Below are positions 33,180-43,634 of a stretch of DNA of 64,000 nucleotides, piece after piece. The position numbers and the translations under genes are program-made. The stretch covers positions 1,631,501 through 1,695,500 of the forward strand of contig BSDZ01000112.1 of NCBI GenBank assembly GCA_030268105.1, in the 5' to 3' direction. Below the pieces are notes generated by a model. It was given only the letters and a program-made list of their open reading frames with translations. It was not told the origin of the DNA and searched no databases. How positions within the stretch are numbered: the stretch's first letter is position 1; every line of letters begins with the position of its first letter. The DNA comes from Volvox africanus (lineage: Eukaryota; Chlorophyta; Chlorophyceae; Chlamydomonadales; Volvocaceae).

Positions 33180-34919
33180 CTCTTCACTGGAAAGGTTCCA
33201 GAGGTCGATCATTTGCGCGTTTTTGGCTGCACGGCTTATGTCCTCGTGCCCAAGGCAAAGCGCAACAAACTGGATCCCGTGAGTCGACGAGGTATAATGG
33301 TGGGATATGGCGATGGGGGCAGCTACCGGATATTATTCCCGGACGGGTCAGTATCAAGACACAGCGATGTTGTATTCGATGAACAACAGGCCACGCACGA
33401 ACCATACAAACCCTCGGACGACAACCGTGACAATGCTGAAACTGACTCCGATTCCGACATGGACGACCCAGAGCCACGACCGAGAGCTGTCCCTATGTCC
33501 ACCAATGCACACAATGGCGATGGCCACGAGCCGAATCCACCTCAACCACCACCTCCCGTAACACGCACAGCGCAAAGCTATCCAAATACAGCGGGAACAG
33601 GAGCCGTCAACGATGGAGCGGGCCCATCGGGAAGCCAACCAAGGCAAGACCCAATACAACCTGAGGACACCGACGACTCCGACATTGAAGACATGGCAAC
33701 AGAAGAAGACATGGATGAGGACAACACGAGGTTAGCCAACCGCTACCCCATCCACGTGCGAAAGCGCCCATGTGAGTGGTGGCGCACTCAAAGATCGGTG
33801 GCAGCGCGTATCAACATGGCCGCCAGAATACAAGAACCCAAATCTCACCATGACGCGATCAGAGGCCCTCACCGCATCAAGTGGCAACAAGCAATGAACG
33901 ACGAGATAATTGCCCACATGACCAACGGCACATGGGAAATTGGCATTCCACTGCCTGGCACAAACGTCCTACCCTGCCGCTGGGTCTACAAAGTCAAGAC
34001 ATTCCCTGATGGCTCAATCGACAGATACAAGGCGCGTCTGGTTGCGAAGGGCTTCGCACAACGCGAGGGGGTGGATTTTGGAGAACTGTTTGCACCTACA
34101 TCACGAGGCTCATCATTCCGGGCCATCCTGGCCATCGCCGCCGCAAGGGACTTCGACGTACACCAACTAGATGTCTCCACGGCATTTTTGAACAGCGACC
34201 TCAAAGAAGAAATCTGGATGAAACCACCACCGGGATACGACCTGGCGACCCCAGGAGCTGCCTGCCGTCTACTCAAGTCGATATATGGCCTCCGCCAAGC
34301 ATCCCGCTGCTGGTACGACAAACTGTGCACCAAATTCGCTGAAATCGGACTCACCACATCTAAATCCGACCAAGCGATGTTCGTGAGAGCAAACAACAAC
34401 AAAGGAGACGTGTTCGTGCTGGTCCACGTGGACGACATGTGCATTGTGGCTAAAGACCCCGAGCTGATCCGAAATCTCAAGGCAGAAATCAGCAAACTAT
34501 TCAAGGTGAGAGATCTTGGCCGCATTGAGGTATTTCTGGGCATGGAAGTTCGACGGCAGCCCAATGGAGAGATCACGCTATCACAATCCAGCTATGTGGA
34601 ACGCATCCTGCATAAGCATGGCATGATCGAGGTTAAACCCAGAGCCATCCCCATAGCTGTGGGCGCAAAACTTCACCTGGACAAAGACACCGAGCTGTTG
34701 GAGGATCCGACACCGTACAGAGCACTCATTGGCGAGCTCAACTACCTGGCAGTCAGCACGCGTCCAGACCTTGGCTGTTGTACCTCTCCTTCGTGTTTGC
34801 TCATAAGTATCTGCACGTCTGAAGGCTTTGGACACCGATGCGCGAGCACTTGCAAGTACAGCAAGGCAAGCGCGAGCAAACAGAGACAGCGGAAGACTTC
34901 AAGACAAGAAGAGATATAA
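33012..34919 (+). CDS. Chimeric LTR-copia1-LTR frame, unit 8
   Basis: 635 codons; copia1 part 33180-34775. Marked by NRYPIHVRKRP, KTFPDG, FLNSDLKEE and CIVAKD. FLNGDL to FLNSDL changes a conserved RT block. Same variants as unit 9. Confidence 0.6.
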   Translation: MDNDNMPNAYINVCEYIYIMQVHSYAIIIHAFIKITLCLVGSHRPTHRRETNRSTTLFTGKVPEVDHLRVFGCTAYVLVPKAKRNKLDPVSRRGIMVGYGDGGSYRILFPDGSVSRHSDVVFDEQQATHEPYKPSDDNRDNAETDSDSDMDDPEPRPRAVPMSTNAHNGDGHEPNPPQPPPPVTRTAQSYPNTAGTGAVNDGAGPSGSQPRQDPIQPEDTDDSDIEDMATEEDMDEDNTRLANRYPIHVRKRPCEWWRTQRSVAARINMAARIQEPKSHHDAIRGPHRIKWQQAMNDEIIAHMTNGTWEIGIPLPGTNVLPCRWVYKVKTFPDGSIDRYKARLVAKGFAQREGVDFGELFAPTSRGSSFRAILAIAAARDFDVHQLDVSTAFLNSDLKEEIWMKPPPGYDLATPGAACRLLKSIYGLRQASRCWYDKLCTKFAEIGLTTSKSDQAMFVRANNNKGDVFVLVHVDDMCIVAKDPELIRNLKAEISKLFKVRDLGRIEVFLGMEVRRQPNGEITLSQSSYVERILHKHGMIEVKPRAIPIAVGAKLHLDKDTELLEDPTPYRALIGELNYLAVSTRPDLGCCTSPSCLLISICTSEGFGHRCASTCKYSKASASKQRQRKTSRQEEI

Positions 34920-35609
34920 CTTACAGTCTTACAGATCGAAGCGATGCAATGGATGAAATCGCCGTCAGCGCCGGAAGCAAGCAATCATCACGCGGCGGTG
35001 ATAAGCGAAGTTTAGGCTTAGCTCGGGCTAAGTAGAATAGCGTATAGTGATTATATTGTAGAACACACAAGTGTTCTCCGGTATCAAATGTCTTATCTTG
35101 CTTAGCCGTCCTCGCATCTGTTATACTCGCAGCATCGCAATGTCGTACGATTCACACTAGGAGGCCGATCCTAGATGTGACAACCCTACTGCGTATAGGC
35201 GATGTCCAAGCATAACAACGTATAAGCCTTTCTGGCATTCGCATGATGCAAGGGTCCGAATAACAATATCCGGTTGCAAGGCATGCATCGCGACAAGTGC
35301 GGCGCTCTCAACGTGTGCTGTAATGAAGTAATATTATATCAAATAATATTACTTATCGTTTCATAGCACGAGCATAATGCGCACTTCAATGATTCGGTAT
35401 TTCATGCATGCTAGGCGGATTTGCTATGATGCGATGTCGCGATGGATAATGATAACATGCCAAATGCATATATAAATGTATGCGAATACATCTATATCAT
35501 GCAGGTTCATTCATATGCAATAATCATTCATGCGTTCATCAAGATAACACTTTGCCTTGTAGGGTCGCATCGACCTACGCATCGGCGGGAAACGAACCGT
35601 AGCACAACA
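34776..35609 (-). repeat. Gypsy LTR, array 9
   Basis: 834 bp, standard junctions; last LTR before the copia1 3' end. Confidence 0.9.
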
Positions 35610-37816
35610 CTCTTCACTGGAAAGGTTCCAGAGGTCGATCATTTGCGCGTTTTTGGCTGCACGGCTTATGTCCTCGTGCCCAAGGCAAAGCGCAACAAAC
35701 TGGATCCCGTGAGTCGACGAGGTATAATGGTGGGATATGGCGATGGGGGCAGCTACCGGATATTATTCCCGGACGGGTCAGTATCAAGACACAGCGATGT
35801 TGTATTCGATGAACAACAGGCCACGCACGAACCATACAAACCCTCGGACGACAACCGTGACAATGCTGAAACTGACTCCGATTCCGACATGGACGACCCA
35901 GAGCCACGACCGAGAGCTGTCCCTATGTCCACCAATGCACACAATGGCGATGGCCACGAGCCGAATCCACCTCAACCACCACCTCCCGTAACACGCACAG
36001 CGCAAAGCTATCCAAATACAGCGGGAACAGGAGCCGTCAACGATGGAGCGGGCCCATCGGGAAGCCAACCAAGGCAAGACCCAATACAACCTGAGGACAC
36101 CGACGACTCCGACATTGAAGACATGGCAACAGAAGAAGACATGGATGAGGACAACACGAGGTTAGCCAACCGCTACCCCATCCACGTGCGAAAGCGCCCA
36201 TGTGAGTGGTGGCGCACTCAAAGATCGGTGGCAGCGCGTATCAACATGGCCGCCAGAATACAAGAACCCAAATCTCACCATGACGCGATCAGAGGCCCTC
36301 ACCGCATCAAGTGGCAACAAGCAATGAACGACGAGATAATTGCCCACATGACCAACGGCACATGGGAAATTGGCATTCCACTGCCTGGCACAAACGTCCT
36401 ACCCTGCCGCTGGGTCTACAAAGTCAAGACATTCCCTGATGGCTCAATCGACAGATACAAGGCGCGTCTGGTTGCGAAGGGCTTCGCACAACGCGAGGGG
36501 GTGGATTTTGGAGAACTGTTTGCACCTACATCACGAGGCTCATCATTCCGGGCCATCCTGGCCATCGCCGCCGCAAGGGACTTCGACGTACACCAACTAG
36601 ATGTCTCCACGGCATTTTTGAACAGCGACCTCAAAGAAGAAATCTGGATGAAACCACCACCGGGATACGACCTGGCGACCCCAGGAGCTGCCTGCCGTCT
36701 ACTCAAGTCGATATATGGCCTCCGCCAAGCATCCCGCTGCTGGTACGACAAACTGTGCACCAAATTCGCTGAAATCGGACTCACCACATCTAAATCCGAC
36801 CAAGCGATGTTCGTGAGAGCAAACAACAACAAAGGAGACGTGTTCGTGCTGGTCCACGTGGACGACATGTGCATTGTGGCTAAAGACCCCGAGCTGATCC
36901 GAAATCTCAAGGCAGAAATCAGCAAACTATTCAAGGTGAGAGATCTTGGCCGCATTGAGGTATTTCTGGGCATGGAAGTTCGACGGCAGCCCAATGGAGA
37001 GATCACGCTATCACAATCCAGCTATCACAATCCAGCTATGTGGAACGCATCCTGCATAAGCATGGCATGATCGAGGTTAAACCCAGAGCCATCCCCATAG
37101 CTGTGGGCGCAAAACTTCACCTGGACAAAGACACCGAGCTGTTGGAGGATCCGACGCCGTACAGAGCACTCATTGGTGAGCTCAACTACCTGGCAGTCAG
37201 CACGCGTCCAGACCTTGGCTTCGCCCTCAGCATGTTGTCACGATTCATGGCCAAGCCAACCAAATCAGCAATGGGCATGGCAAAGGGGGTCCTTCGCTAC
37301 GTGGTGGGCACGCGCAACCTGGGCCTACAGTTCCGGCGGGAGGGCAAGGAGATCATCGATGGATATTGCGATTCGGACTGGGCAGGAGAAACTAACTCAA
37401 GGCGATCCACGACTGGGTACGTATTTCGCGTTAATGGTACCGCAATCAGCTGGAGCAGTCAGTTGCAGCGCACTGTGGCAGCGTCATCGGTGGAGGCTGA
37501 ATACCAGGCCCTTTCCAGCGCCTTCAGGGAAGTCCTTTGGTTGAATAAGCTATGCGGGGACCTAAAGGCGGACTCCGACGGAATCAGAATCAACATAGAC
37601 TCACAAGGGGCCTTAGACCTAGGCAACAACCCCATTACCTCATCACGGTCTAAGCATATTGATGTACAGCATCACATGATTCGTGAGAGAGTGATAGAGG
37701 GCGACGTGGCACTGAGGCATTGCCGCACGGAGATGGTGGCGGACTCATTGACCAAACCACTGCCAGAAGGAAAGTTCGTCTGGTGCCGCCGAGAGATGGG
37801 ACTAGACGATACCTGA
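35442..37816 (+). pseudogene. pol: Unit 9: copia1 integrase C-term, RT and complete RNase H, frameshifted
   Basis: Starts like the other chimeric frames but is not cut by an LTR at TRPDLG: it reads TRPDLGFALSMLSRFM and continues to the copia1 stop. RNase H motifs are present (CDSDWAG, VEAEYQALSS, DSQGALDLGNN, SKHIDVQHH, ADSLTKPLPEGKF). A 14-bp tandem duplication (37009-37022 repeated at 37023-37036) shifts the frame after QSSY, so the first frame ends at 37070 and the RNase H part is open from 37040. This is the only copia1 3' terminus in the window. Confidence 0.88.
37009..37036 (+). repeat. 14-bp tandem duplication causing a frameshift
   Basis: TATCACAATCCAGC occurs twice in a row; all other copia1 copies have it once. 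Confidence 0.9.
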
Positions 37817-38404
37817 CGAGGAAGTCATCGATTTGTTGGTAGAGACCAGCTCATATAGGCCAATAAGGCGTGAGTCCGGGTGGCTGGCTGTAGTTAATCT
37901 GTATTCGATAGTGAGGTAATTATCTCTTTTGACAATAATTTTCATAAGTGAAGGATTACTTATTCTTATTGTGGCATCTAACAGCACCAGTCCAGCATCA
38001 TCTCAATTGCCTTATCGTAGAGGTTTATATCAGTGTTACTTAGCAACTTGACGCTACCATCTTTGAGGGGGTGTGATATTGAAGTGCCCTATTCGACCAT
38101 GACGTGCATCCCGAGGGGGTGTGTTGCGATTGTTGCGATTATGCGGGATTTCACGTCATCGTTACAGTTTGGTAATGATTGTGTAATAGCTCTTACTTAG
38201 GTGCGAGTAACTACGATGTGAGTTAGATATCGAGACGAGTGCTGTACAGTTATTATCGCGAGAATATTGTTTATGTGCACTATGCTCTAGTTAGTCTTGC
38301 GCGTTACTAACGTTGATACTATAATTATTTATGCCAAATATACACGGTTCCTGCGTCAATACATTGTAATCTATCCACGTTTCGCATCGGTTGCTCCTAT
38401 CTTC
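37817..38404 (+). other. copia1 3' UTR, polypurine tract and partial putative LTR
   Basis: No gene here. About 250 bp of 3' UTR lead to GAGGGGG at 38065-38071, followed by TGTGATATTG, a plausible PPT/LTR boundary. A second GAGGGGGTGTG at 38113 offers an alternative boundary. TGACGTGCATCCC and GGGATTTCACGTCA around 38100-38156 form an imperfect inverted repeat. At about 38405 the sequence joins the RNase H region of an inverted copia1, so the LTR end is not preserved. Confidence 0.6.
38065..38071 (+). promoter_or_regulatory. Probable polypurine tract, copia1
   Basis: GAGGGGG directly before TGTGATATTG, downstream of the copia1 stop codon; position and composition fit a PPT. Confidence 0.55.
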
Positions 38405-40538
38405 GTAAGATTCCGTCGGAGTCCGCCTTTAGGTCCCCGCATAGCTTATTCAACCAAAGGACTTCCCTGAAGGCGCTGGAAAGGGCCTGGTATTCAGCCT
38501 CCACGGATGACGCTGCCACAGTGCGCTGCAACTGACTGCTCCAGCTGATTGCGGTACCATTAACGCGAAATACGTACCCAGTCGTGGATCGCCTTGAGTT
38601 AGTGTCTCCTGCCCAGTCCGAATCGCAATATCCATCGATGATCTCCTTGCCCTCCCGCCGGAACTGTAGGCCCAGGTTGCGCGTGCCCACCACGTAGTGA
38701 AGGACCCCCTTTGCCATGCCCATTGCTGATTTGGTTGGCTTGGCCATGAATCGTGACAACATGCTGAGGGCGAAGCCAAGGTCTGGACGCGTGCTGACTG
38801 CCAGGTAGTTGAGCTCACCAATGAGTGCTCTGTACGGCGTCGGATCCTCCAACAGCTCGGTGTCTTTGTCCAGGTGAAGTTTTGCGCCCACAGCTATGGG
38901 GATGGCTCTGGGTTTAACCTCGATCATGCCATGCATATGCAGGATGCGTTCCACATAGCTGGATTGTGATAGCGTGATCTCTCCATTGGGCTGCCGTCGA
39001 ACTTCCATGCCCAGAAATACCTCAATGCGGCCAAGATCTCTCACCTTGAATAGTTTGCTGATTTCTGCCTTGAGATTTCGGATCAGCTCGGGGTCTTTAG
39101 CCGCAATGCACATGTCGTCCACGTGGACCAGCACTAACACGTCTCCTTTGTTGTTGTTTGCTCTCACGAACATCGCTTGGTCGGATTTAGATGTGGTGAG
39201 TCCGATTTCAGCAAATTTGGTGCACAGTTTGTCGTACCAGCAGCGGGATGCTTGGCGGAGGCCATATATCGACTTGAGTAGACGGCAGGCAGCTCCTGGG
39301 GTCGCCAGGTCGTATCCCGGTGGTGGTTTCATCCAGATTTCTTCTTTGAGGTCGCTGTTCAAAAATGCCGTGGAGACATCTAGTTGGTGTACGTCGAAGT
39401 CCCTTGCGGCGGCGATGGCCAGGATGGCCCGGAATGATGAGCCTCGTGATGTAGGTGCAAACAGTTCTCCAAAATCCACCCCCTCGCGTTGTGCGAAGCC
39501 CTTCGCAACCAGACGCGCCTTGTATCTATCGATTGAGCCATCAGGGCATGTCTTGACTTTGTAGACCCAGCGGCAGGGTAGGACGTTTGTGCCAGGCAGT
39601 GGAATGCCAATTTCCCATGTGCCGTTGGTCATGTGGGCAATTATCTCGTCGTTCATCGCTTGTTGCCACTTGATGCGGTGAGGGCCTCTGATCGCGTCAT
39701 GGTGAGATTTGGGTTCTTGTATTCTGGCGGCCATGTTGATACGCGCTGCCACCGATCTTTGAGTGCGCCACCACTCACATGGGCGCTTTCGCACGCGGAT
39801 GGGGTTGCGGTTGGCTAACCTCGTGTTGTCCTCATCCATGTCTTCTTCTGTTGCCATGTCTTCAATGTCGGAGTCGTCGGTGTCCTCAGGTTGTATTGGG
39901 TCTTGCCTTGGTTGGCTTCCCGATGGGCCCGCTCCATCGTTGACGGCTCCTGTTCCCGCTGTATTTGGATAGCTTTGCGCTGTGCGTGTTACGGGAGGTG
40001 GTGGTTGAGGTGGATTCGGCTCGTGGCCATCGCCATTGTGTGCATTGGTGGACATAGGGACAGCTCTCGGTCGTGGCTCTGGGTCGTCCATGTCGGAATC
40101 GGAGTCAGTTTCAGCATTGTCACGGTTGTCGTCCGAGGGTTTGTATGGTTCGTGCGTGGCCTGTTGTTCATCGAATACAACATCACTGTGTCTTGATACT
40201 GACCCGTCCGGGAATAATATCCGGTAGCTGCCCCCATCGCCATATCCCACCATTATACCTCGTCGACTCACGGGATCCAGTTTGTTGCGCTTTGCCTTGG
40301 GCACGAGGACATAAGCCGTGCAGCCAAAAACGCGCAAATGATCGACCTCTGGAACCTTTCCAGTGAAGAGTGTTGTGCTACGGTTCGTTTCCCGCCGATG
40401 CGTAGGTCGATGCGACCCTACAAGGCAAAGTGTTATCTTGATGAACGCATGAATGATTATTGCATATGAATGAACCTGCATGATATAGATGTATTCGCAT
40501 ACATTTATATATGCATTTGGCATGTTATCATTATCCAT
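38397..40538 (-). pseudogene. pol: Inverted copia1 copy R1, RT and partial RNase H
   Basis: 713-codon chimeric frame: 56 LTR-derived residues, then copia1 integrase C-terminal region, RT and RNase H to SDGI. There it is cut and joined to the 37817-38404 segment, adding only LRR. RNase H retains CDSDWAG and EAEYQALSS but lacks the DSQGA/SKHID C-terminal part. Variants: NPIRVRKRP, KTCPDG, NSDLKEE, DVLVLVHVDD and HMHGM. Confidence 0.88.
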
Positions 40539-41204
40539 CGCGACATCGCATCATAGCAAATCCGCCTAGCATGCATGAAATACCGAATCATTGAAGTGCG
40601 CATTATGCTCGTGCTATGAAACGATAAGTAATATTATTTGATATAATATTACTTCATTACAGCACACGTTGAGAGCGCCGCACTTGTCGCGATGCATGCC
40701 TTGCAACCGGATATTGTTATTCGGACCCTTGCATCATGCGAATGCCAGAAAGGCTTATACGTTGTTATGCTTGGACATCGCCTATACGCAGTAGGGTTGT
40801 CACATCTAGGATCGGCCTCCTAGTGTGAATCGTACGACATTGCGATGCTGCGAGTATAACAGATGCGAGGACGGCTAAGCAAGATAAGACATTTGATACC
40901 GGAGAACACTTGTGTGTTCTACAATATAATCACTATACGCTATTCTACTTAGCCCGAGCTAAGCCTAAACTTCGCTTATCACCGCCGCGTGATGATTGCT
41001 TGCTTCCGGCGCTGACGGCGATTTCATCCATTGCATCGCTTCGATCTGTAAGACTGTAAGTTATATCTCTTCTTGTCTTGAAGTCTTCCGCTGTCTCTGT
41101 TTGCTCGCGCTTGCCTTGCTGTACTTGCAAGTGCTCGCGCATCGGTGTCCAAAGCCTTCAGACGTGCAGATACTTATGAGCAAACACGAAGGAGAGGTAC
41201 AACA
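40371..41204 (+). repeat. Gypsy LTR, inverted arm 1
   Basis: 834-bp array-type LTR in the opposite orientation to the left arm; still antisense to copia1. Confidence 0.9.
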
Positions 41205-42968
41205 GCCAAGGTCTGGACGCGTGCTGACTGCCAGGTAGTTGAGCTCGCCAATGAGTGCTCTGTACGGTGTCGGATCCTCCAACAGCTCGGTGTCTTTGTC
41301 CAGGTGAAGTTTTGCGCCCACAGCTATGGGGATGGCTCTGGGTTTAACCTCGATCATGCCATGCTTATGCAGGATGCGTTCCACATAGCTGGATTGTGAT
41401 AGCGTGATCTCTCCATTGGGCTGCCGTCGAACTTCCATGCCCAGAAATACCTCAATGCGGCCAAGATCTCTCACCTTGAATAGTTTGCTGATTTCTGCCT
41501 TGAGATTTCGGATCAGCTCGGGGTCTTTAGCCACAATGCACATGTCGTCCACGTGGACCAGCACGAACACGTCTCCTTTGTTGTTGTTTGCTCTCACGAA
41601 CATCGCTTGGTCGGATTTAGATGTGGTGAGTCCGATTTCAGCGAATTTGGTGCACAGTTTGTCGTACCAGCAGCGGGATGCTTGGCGGAGGCCATATATC
41701 GACTTGAGTAGACGGCAGGCAGCTCCTGGGGTCGCCAGGTCGTATCCCGGTGGTGGTTTCATCCAGATTTCTTCTTTGAGGTCGCTGTTCAAAAATGCCG
41801 TGGAGACATCTAGTTGGTGTACGTCGAAGTCCCTTGCGGCGGCGATGGCCAGGATGGCCCGGAATGATGAGCCTCGTGATGTAGGTGCAAACAGTTCTCC
41901 AAAATCCACCCCCTCGCGTTGTGCGAAGCCCTTCGCAACCAGACGCGCCTTGTATCTGTCGATTGAGCCATCAGGGAATGTCTTGACTTTGTAGACCCAG
42001 CGGCAGGGTAGGACGTTTGTGCCAGGCAGTGGAATGCCAATTTCCCATGTGCCGTTGGTCATGTGGGCAATTATCTCGTCGTTCATTGCTTGTTGCCACT
42101 TGATGCGGTGAGGGCCTCTGATCGCGTCATGGTGAGATTTGGGTTCTTGTATTCTGGCGGCCATGTTGATACGCGCTGCCACCGATCTTTGAGTGCGCCA
42201 CCACTCACATGGGCGCTTTCGCACGCGGATGGGGTTGCGGTTGGCTAACCTCGTGTTGTCCTCATCCATGTCTTCTTCTGTTGCCATGTCTTCAATGTCG
42301 GAGTCGTCGGTGTCCTCAGGTTGTATTGGGTCTTGCCTTGGTTGGCTTCCCGATGGGCCCGCTCCATCGTTGACGGCTCCTGTTCCCGCTGTATTTGGAT
42401 AGCTTTGCGCTGTGCGTGTTACGGGAGGTGGTGGTTGAGGTGGATTCGGCTCGTGGCCATCGCCATTGTGTGCATTGGTGGACATAGGGACAGCTCTCGG
42501 TCGTGGCTCTGGGTCGTCCATGTCGGAATCGGAGTCAGTTTCAGCATTGTCACGGTTGTCGTCCGAGGGTTTGTATGGTTCGTGCGTGGCCTGTTGTTCA
42601 TCGAATACAACATCGCTGTGTCTTGATACTGACCCGTCCGGGAATAATATCCGGTAGCTGCCCCCATCGCCATATCCCACCATTATACCTCGTCGACTCA
42701 CGGGATCCAGTTTGTTGCGCTTTGCCTTGGGCACGAGGACATAAGCCGTGCAGCCAAAAACGCGCAAATGATCGACCTCTGGAACCTTTCCAGTGAAGAG
42801 TGTTGTGCTACGGTTCGTTTCCCGCCGATGCGTAGGTCGATGCGACCCTACAAGGCAAAGTGTTATCTTGATGAACGCATGAATGATTATTGCATATGAA
42901 TGAACCTGCATGATATAGATGTATTCGCATACATTTATATATGCATTTGGCATGTTATCATTATCCAT
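41061..42968 (-). CDS. Chimeric LTR-copia1-LTR frame, inverted copy R2
   Basis: 635 codons, copia1 part 41205-42800. It combines NPIRVRKRP (as unit 6) with NSDLKEE and CIVAKD (as unit 8), a mosaic that points to gene conversion or exchange between arms. Confidence 0.6.
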   Translation of the reverse strand: MDNDNMPNAYINVCEYIYIMQVHSYAIIIHAFIKITLCLVGSHRPTHRRETNRSTTLFTGKVPEVDHLRVFGCTAYVLVPKAKRNKLDPVSRRGIMVGYGDGGSYRILFPDGSVSRHSDVVFDEQQATHEPYKPSDDNRDNAETDSDSDMDDPEPRPRAVPMSTNAHNGDGHEPNPPQPPPPVTRTAQSYPNTAGTGAVNDGAGPSGSQPRQDPIQPEDTDDSDIEDMATEEDMDEDNTRLANRNPIRVRKRPCEWWRTQRSVAARINMAARIQEPKSHHDAIRGPHRIKWQQAMNDEIIAHMTNGTWEIGIPLPGTNVLPCRWVYKVKTFPDGSIDRYKARLVAKGFAQREGVDFGELFAPTSRGSSFRAILAIAAARDFDVHQLDVSTAFLNSDLKEEIWMKPPPGYDLATPGAACRLLKSIYGLRQASRCWYDKLCTKFAEIGLTTSKSDQAMFVRANNNKGDVFVLVHVDDMCIVAKDPELIRNLKAEISKLFKVRDLGRIEVFLGMEVRRQPNGEITLSQSSYVERILHKHGMIEVKPRAIPIAVGAKLHLDKDTELLEDPTPYRALIGELNYLAVSTRPDLGCCTSPSCLLISICTSEGFGHRCASTCKYSKASASKQRQRKTSRQEEI

Positions 42969-43634
42969 CGCGACATCGCATCATAGCAAATCCGCCTAGC
43001 ATGCATGAAATACCGAATCATTGAAGTGCGCATTATGCTCGTGCTATGAAACGATAAGTAATATTATTTGATATAATATTACTTCATTACAGCACACGTT
43101 GAGAGCGCCGCACTTGTCGCGATGCATGCCTTGCAACCGGATATTGTTATTCGGACCCTTGCATCATGCGAATGCCAGAAAGGCTTATACGTTGTTATGC
43201 TTGGACATCGCCTATACGCAGTAGGGTTGTCACATCTAGGATCGGCCTCCTAGTGTGAATCGTACGACATTGCGATGCTGCGAGTATAACAGATGCGAGG
43301 ACGGCTAAGCAAGATAAGACATTTGATACCGGAGAACACTTGTGTGTTCTACAATATAATCACTATACGCTATTCTACTTAGCCCGAGCTAAGCCTAAAC
43401 TTCGCTTATCACCGCCGCGTGATGATTGCTTGCTTCCGGCGCTGACGGCGATTTCATCCATTGCATCGCTTCGATCTGTAAGACTGTAAGTTATATCTCT
43501 TCTTGTCTTGAAGTCTTCCGCTGTCTCTGTTTGCTCGCGCTTGCCTTGCTGTACTTGCAAGTGCTCGCGCATCGGTGTCCAAAGCCTTCAGACGTGCAGA
43601 TACTTATGAGCAAACACGAAGGAGAGGTACAACA
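42801..43634 (+). repeat. Gypsy LTR, inverted arm 2
   Basis: 834-bp array-type LTR; standard junctions. Confidence 0.9.

Larger units (their letters stand above)
30750..37600 (+). repeat. Left arm of the large inverted repeat
   Basis: Units 7-9 (copia1, LTR, copia1, LTR, copia1 to SDGI) are the reverse-complement equivalent of 38410-45236, apart from point variants and the two small duplications. Confidence 0.85.
15993..38404 (+). mobile_element. copia1/Gypsy-LTR tandem array, left (plus-strand) arm
   Basis: Ten copia1 segments alternate with Gypsy LTRs. The regular unit is 834 bp of LTR plus 1,596 bp of copia1 = 2,430 bp. Left junctions always read GACCTTGGC|TGTTGTACC and right junctions ACAACA|CTCTTCACTGG, so one recombinant junction has been copied many times. 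TTGGC and CTCTT do not match, so this is not repeated independent insertion. The first segment starts at a different copia1 site; the last continues to the copia1 3' end. Confidence 0.92.

Noticed and set aside
16785..37027. CRISPR-like regular repeats
   Set aside because: Units are 2.43 kb of retrotransposon sequence with no short spacers and no cas genes; the DNA is eukaryotic.
16785..37027. Array as independent LTR insertions into many copia1 copies
   Set aside because: All units share the same two breakpoints and lack target duplications.
37817..38404. A host gene or RNA gene in the unique central segment
   Set aside because: No convincing ORF or structured RNA; position after the copia1 stop and the GAGGGGG tracts fit a copia1 3' UTR/LTR.
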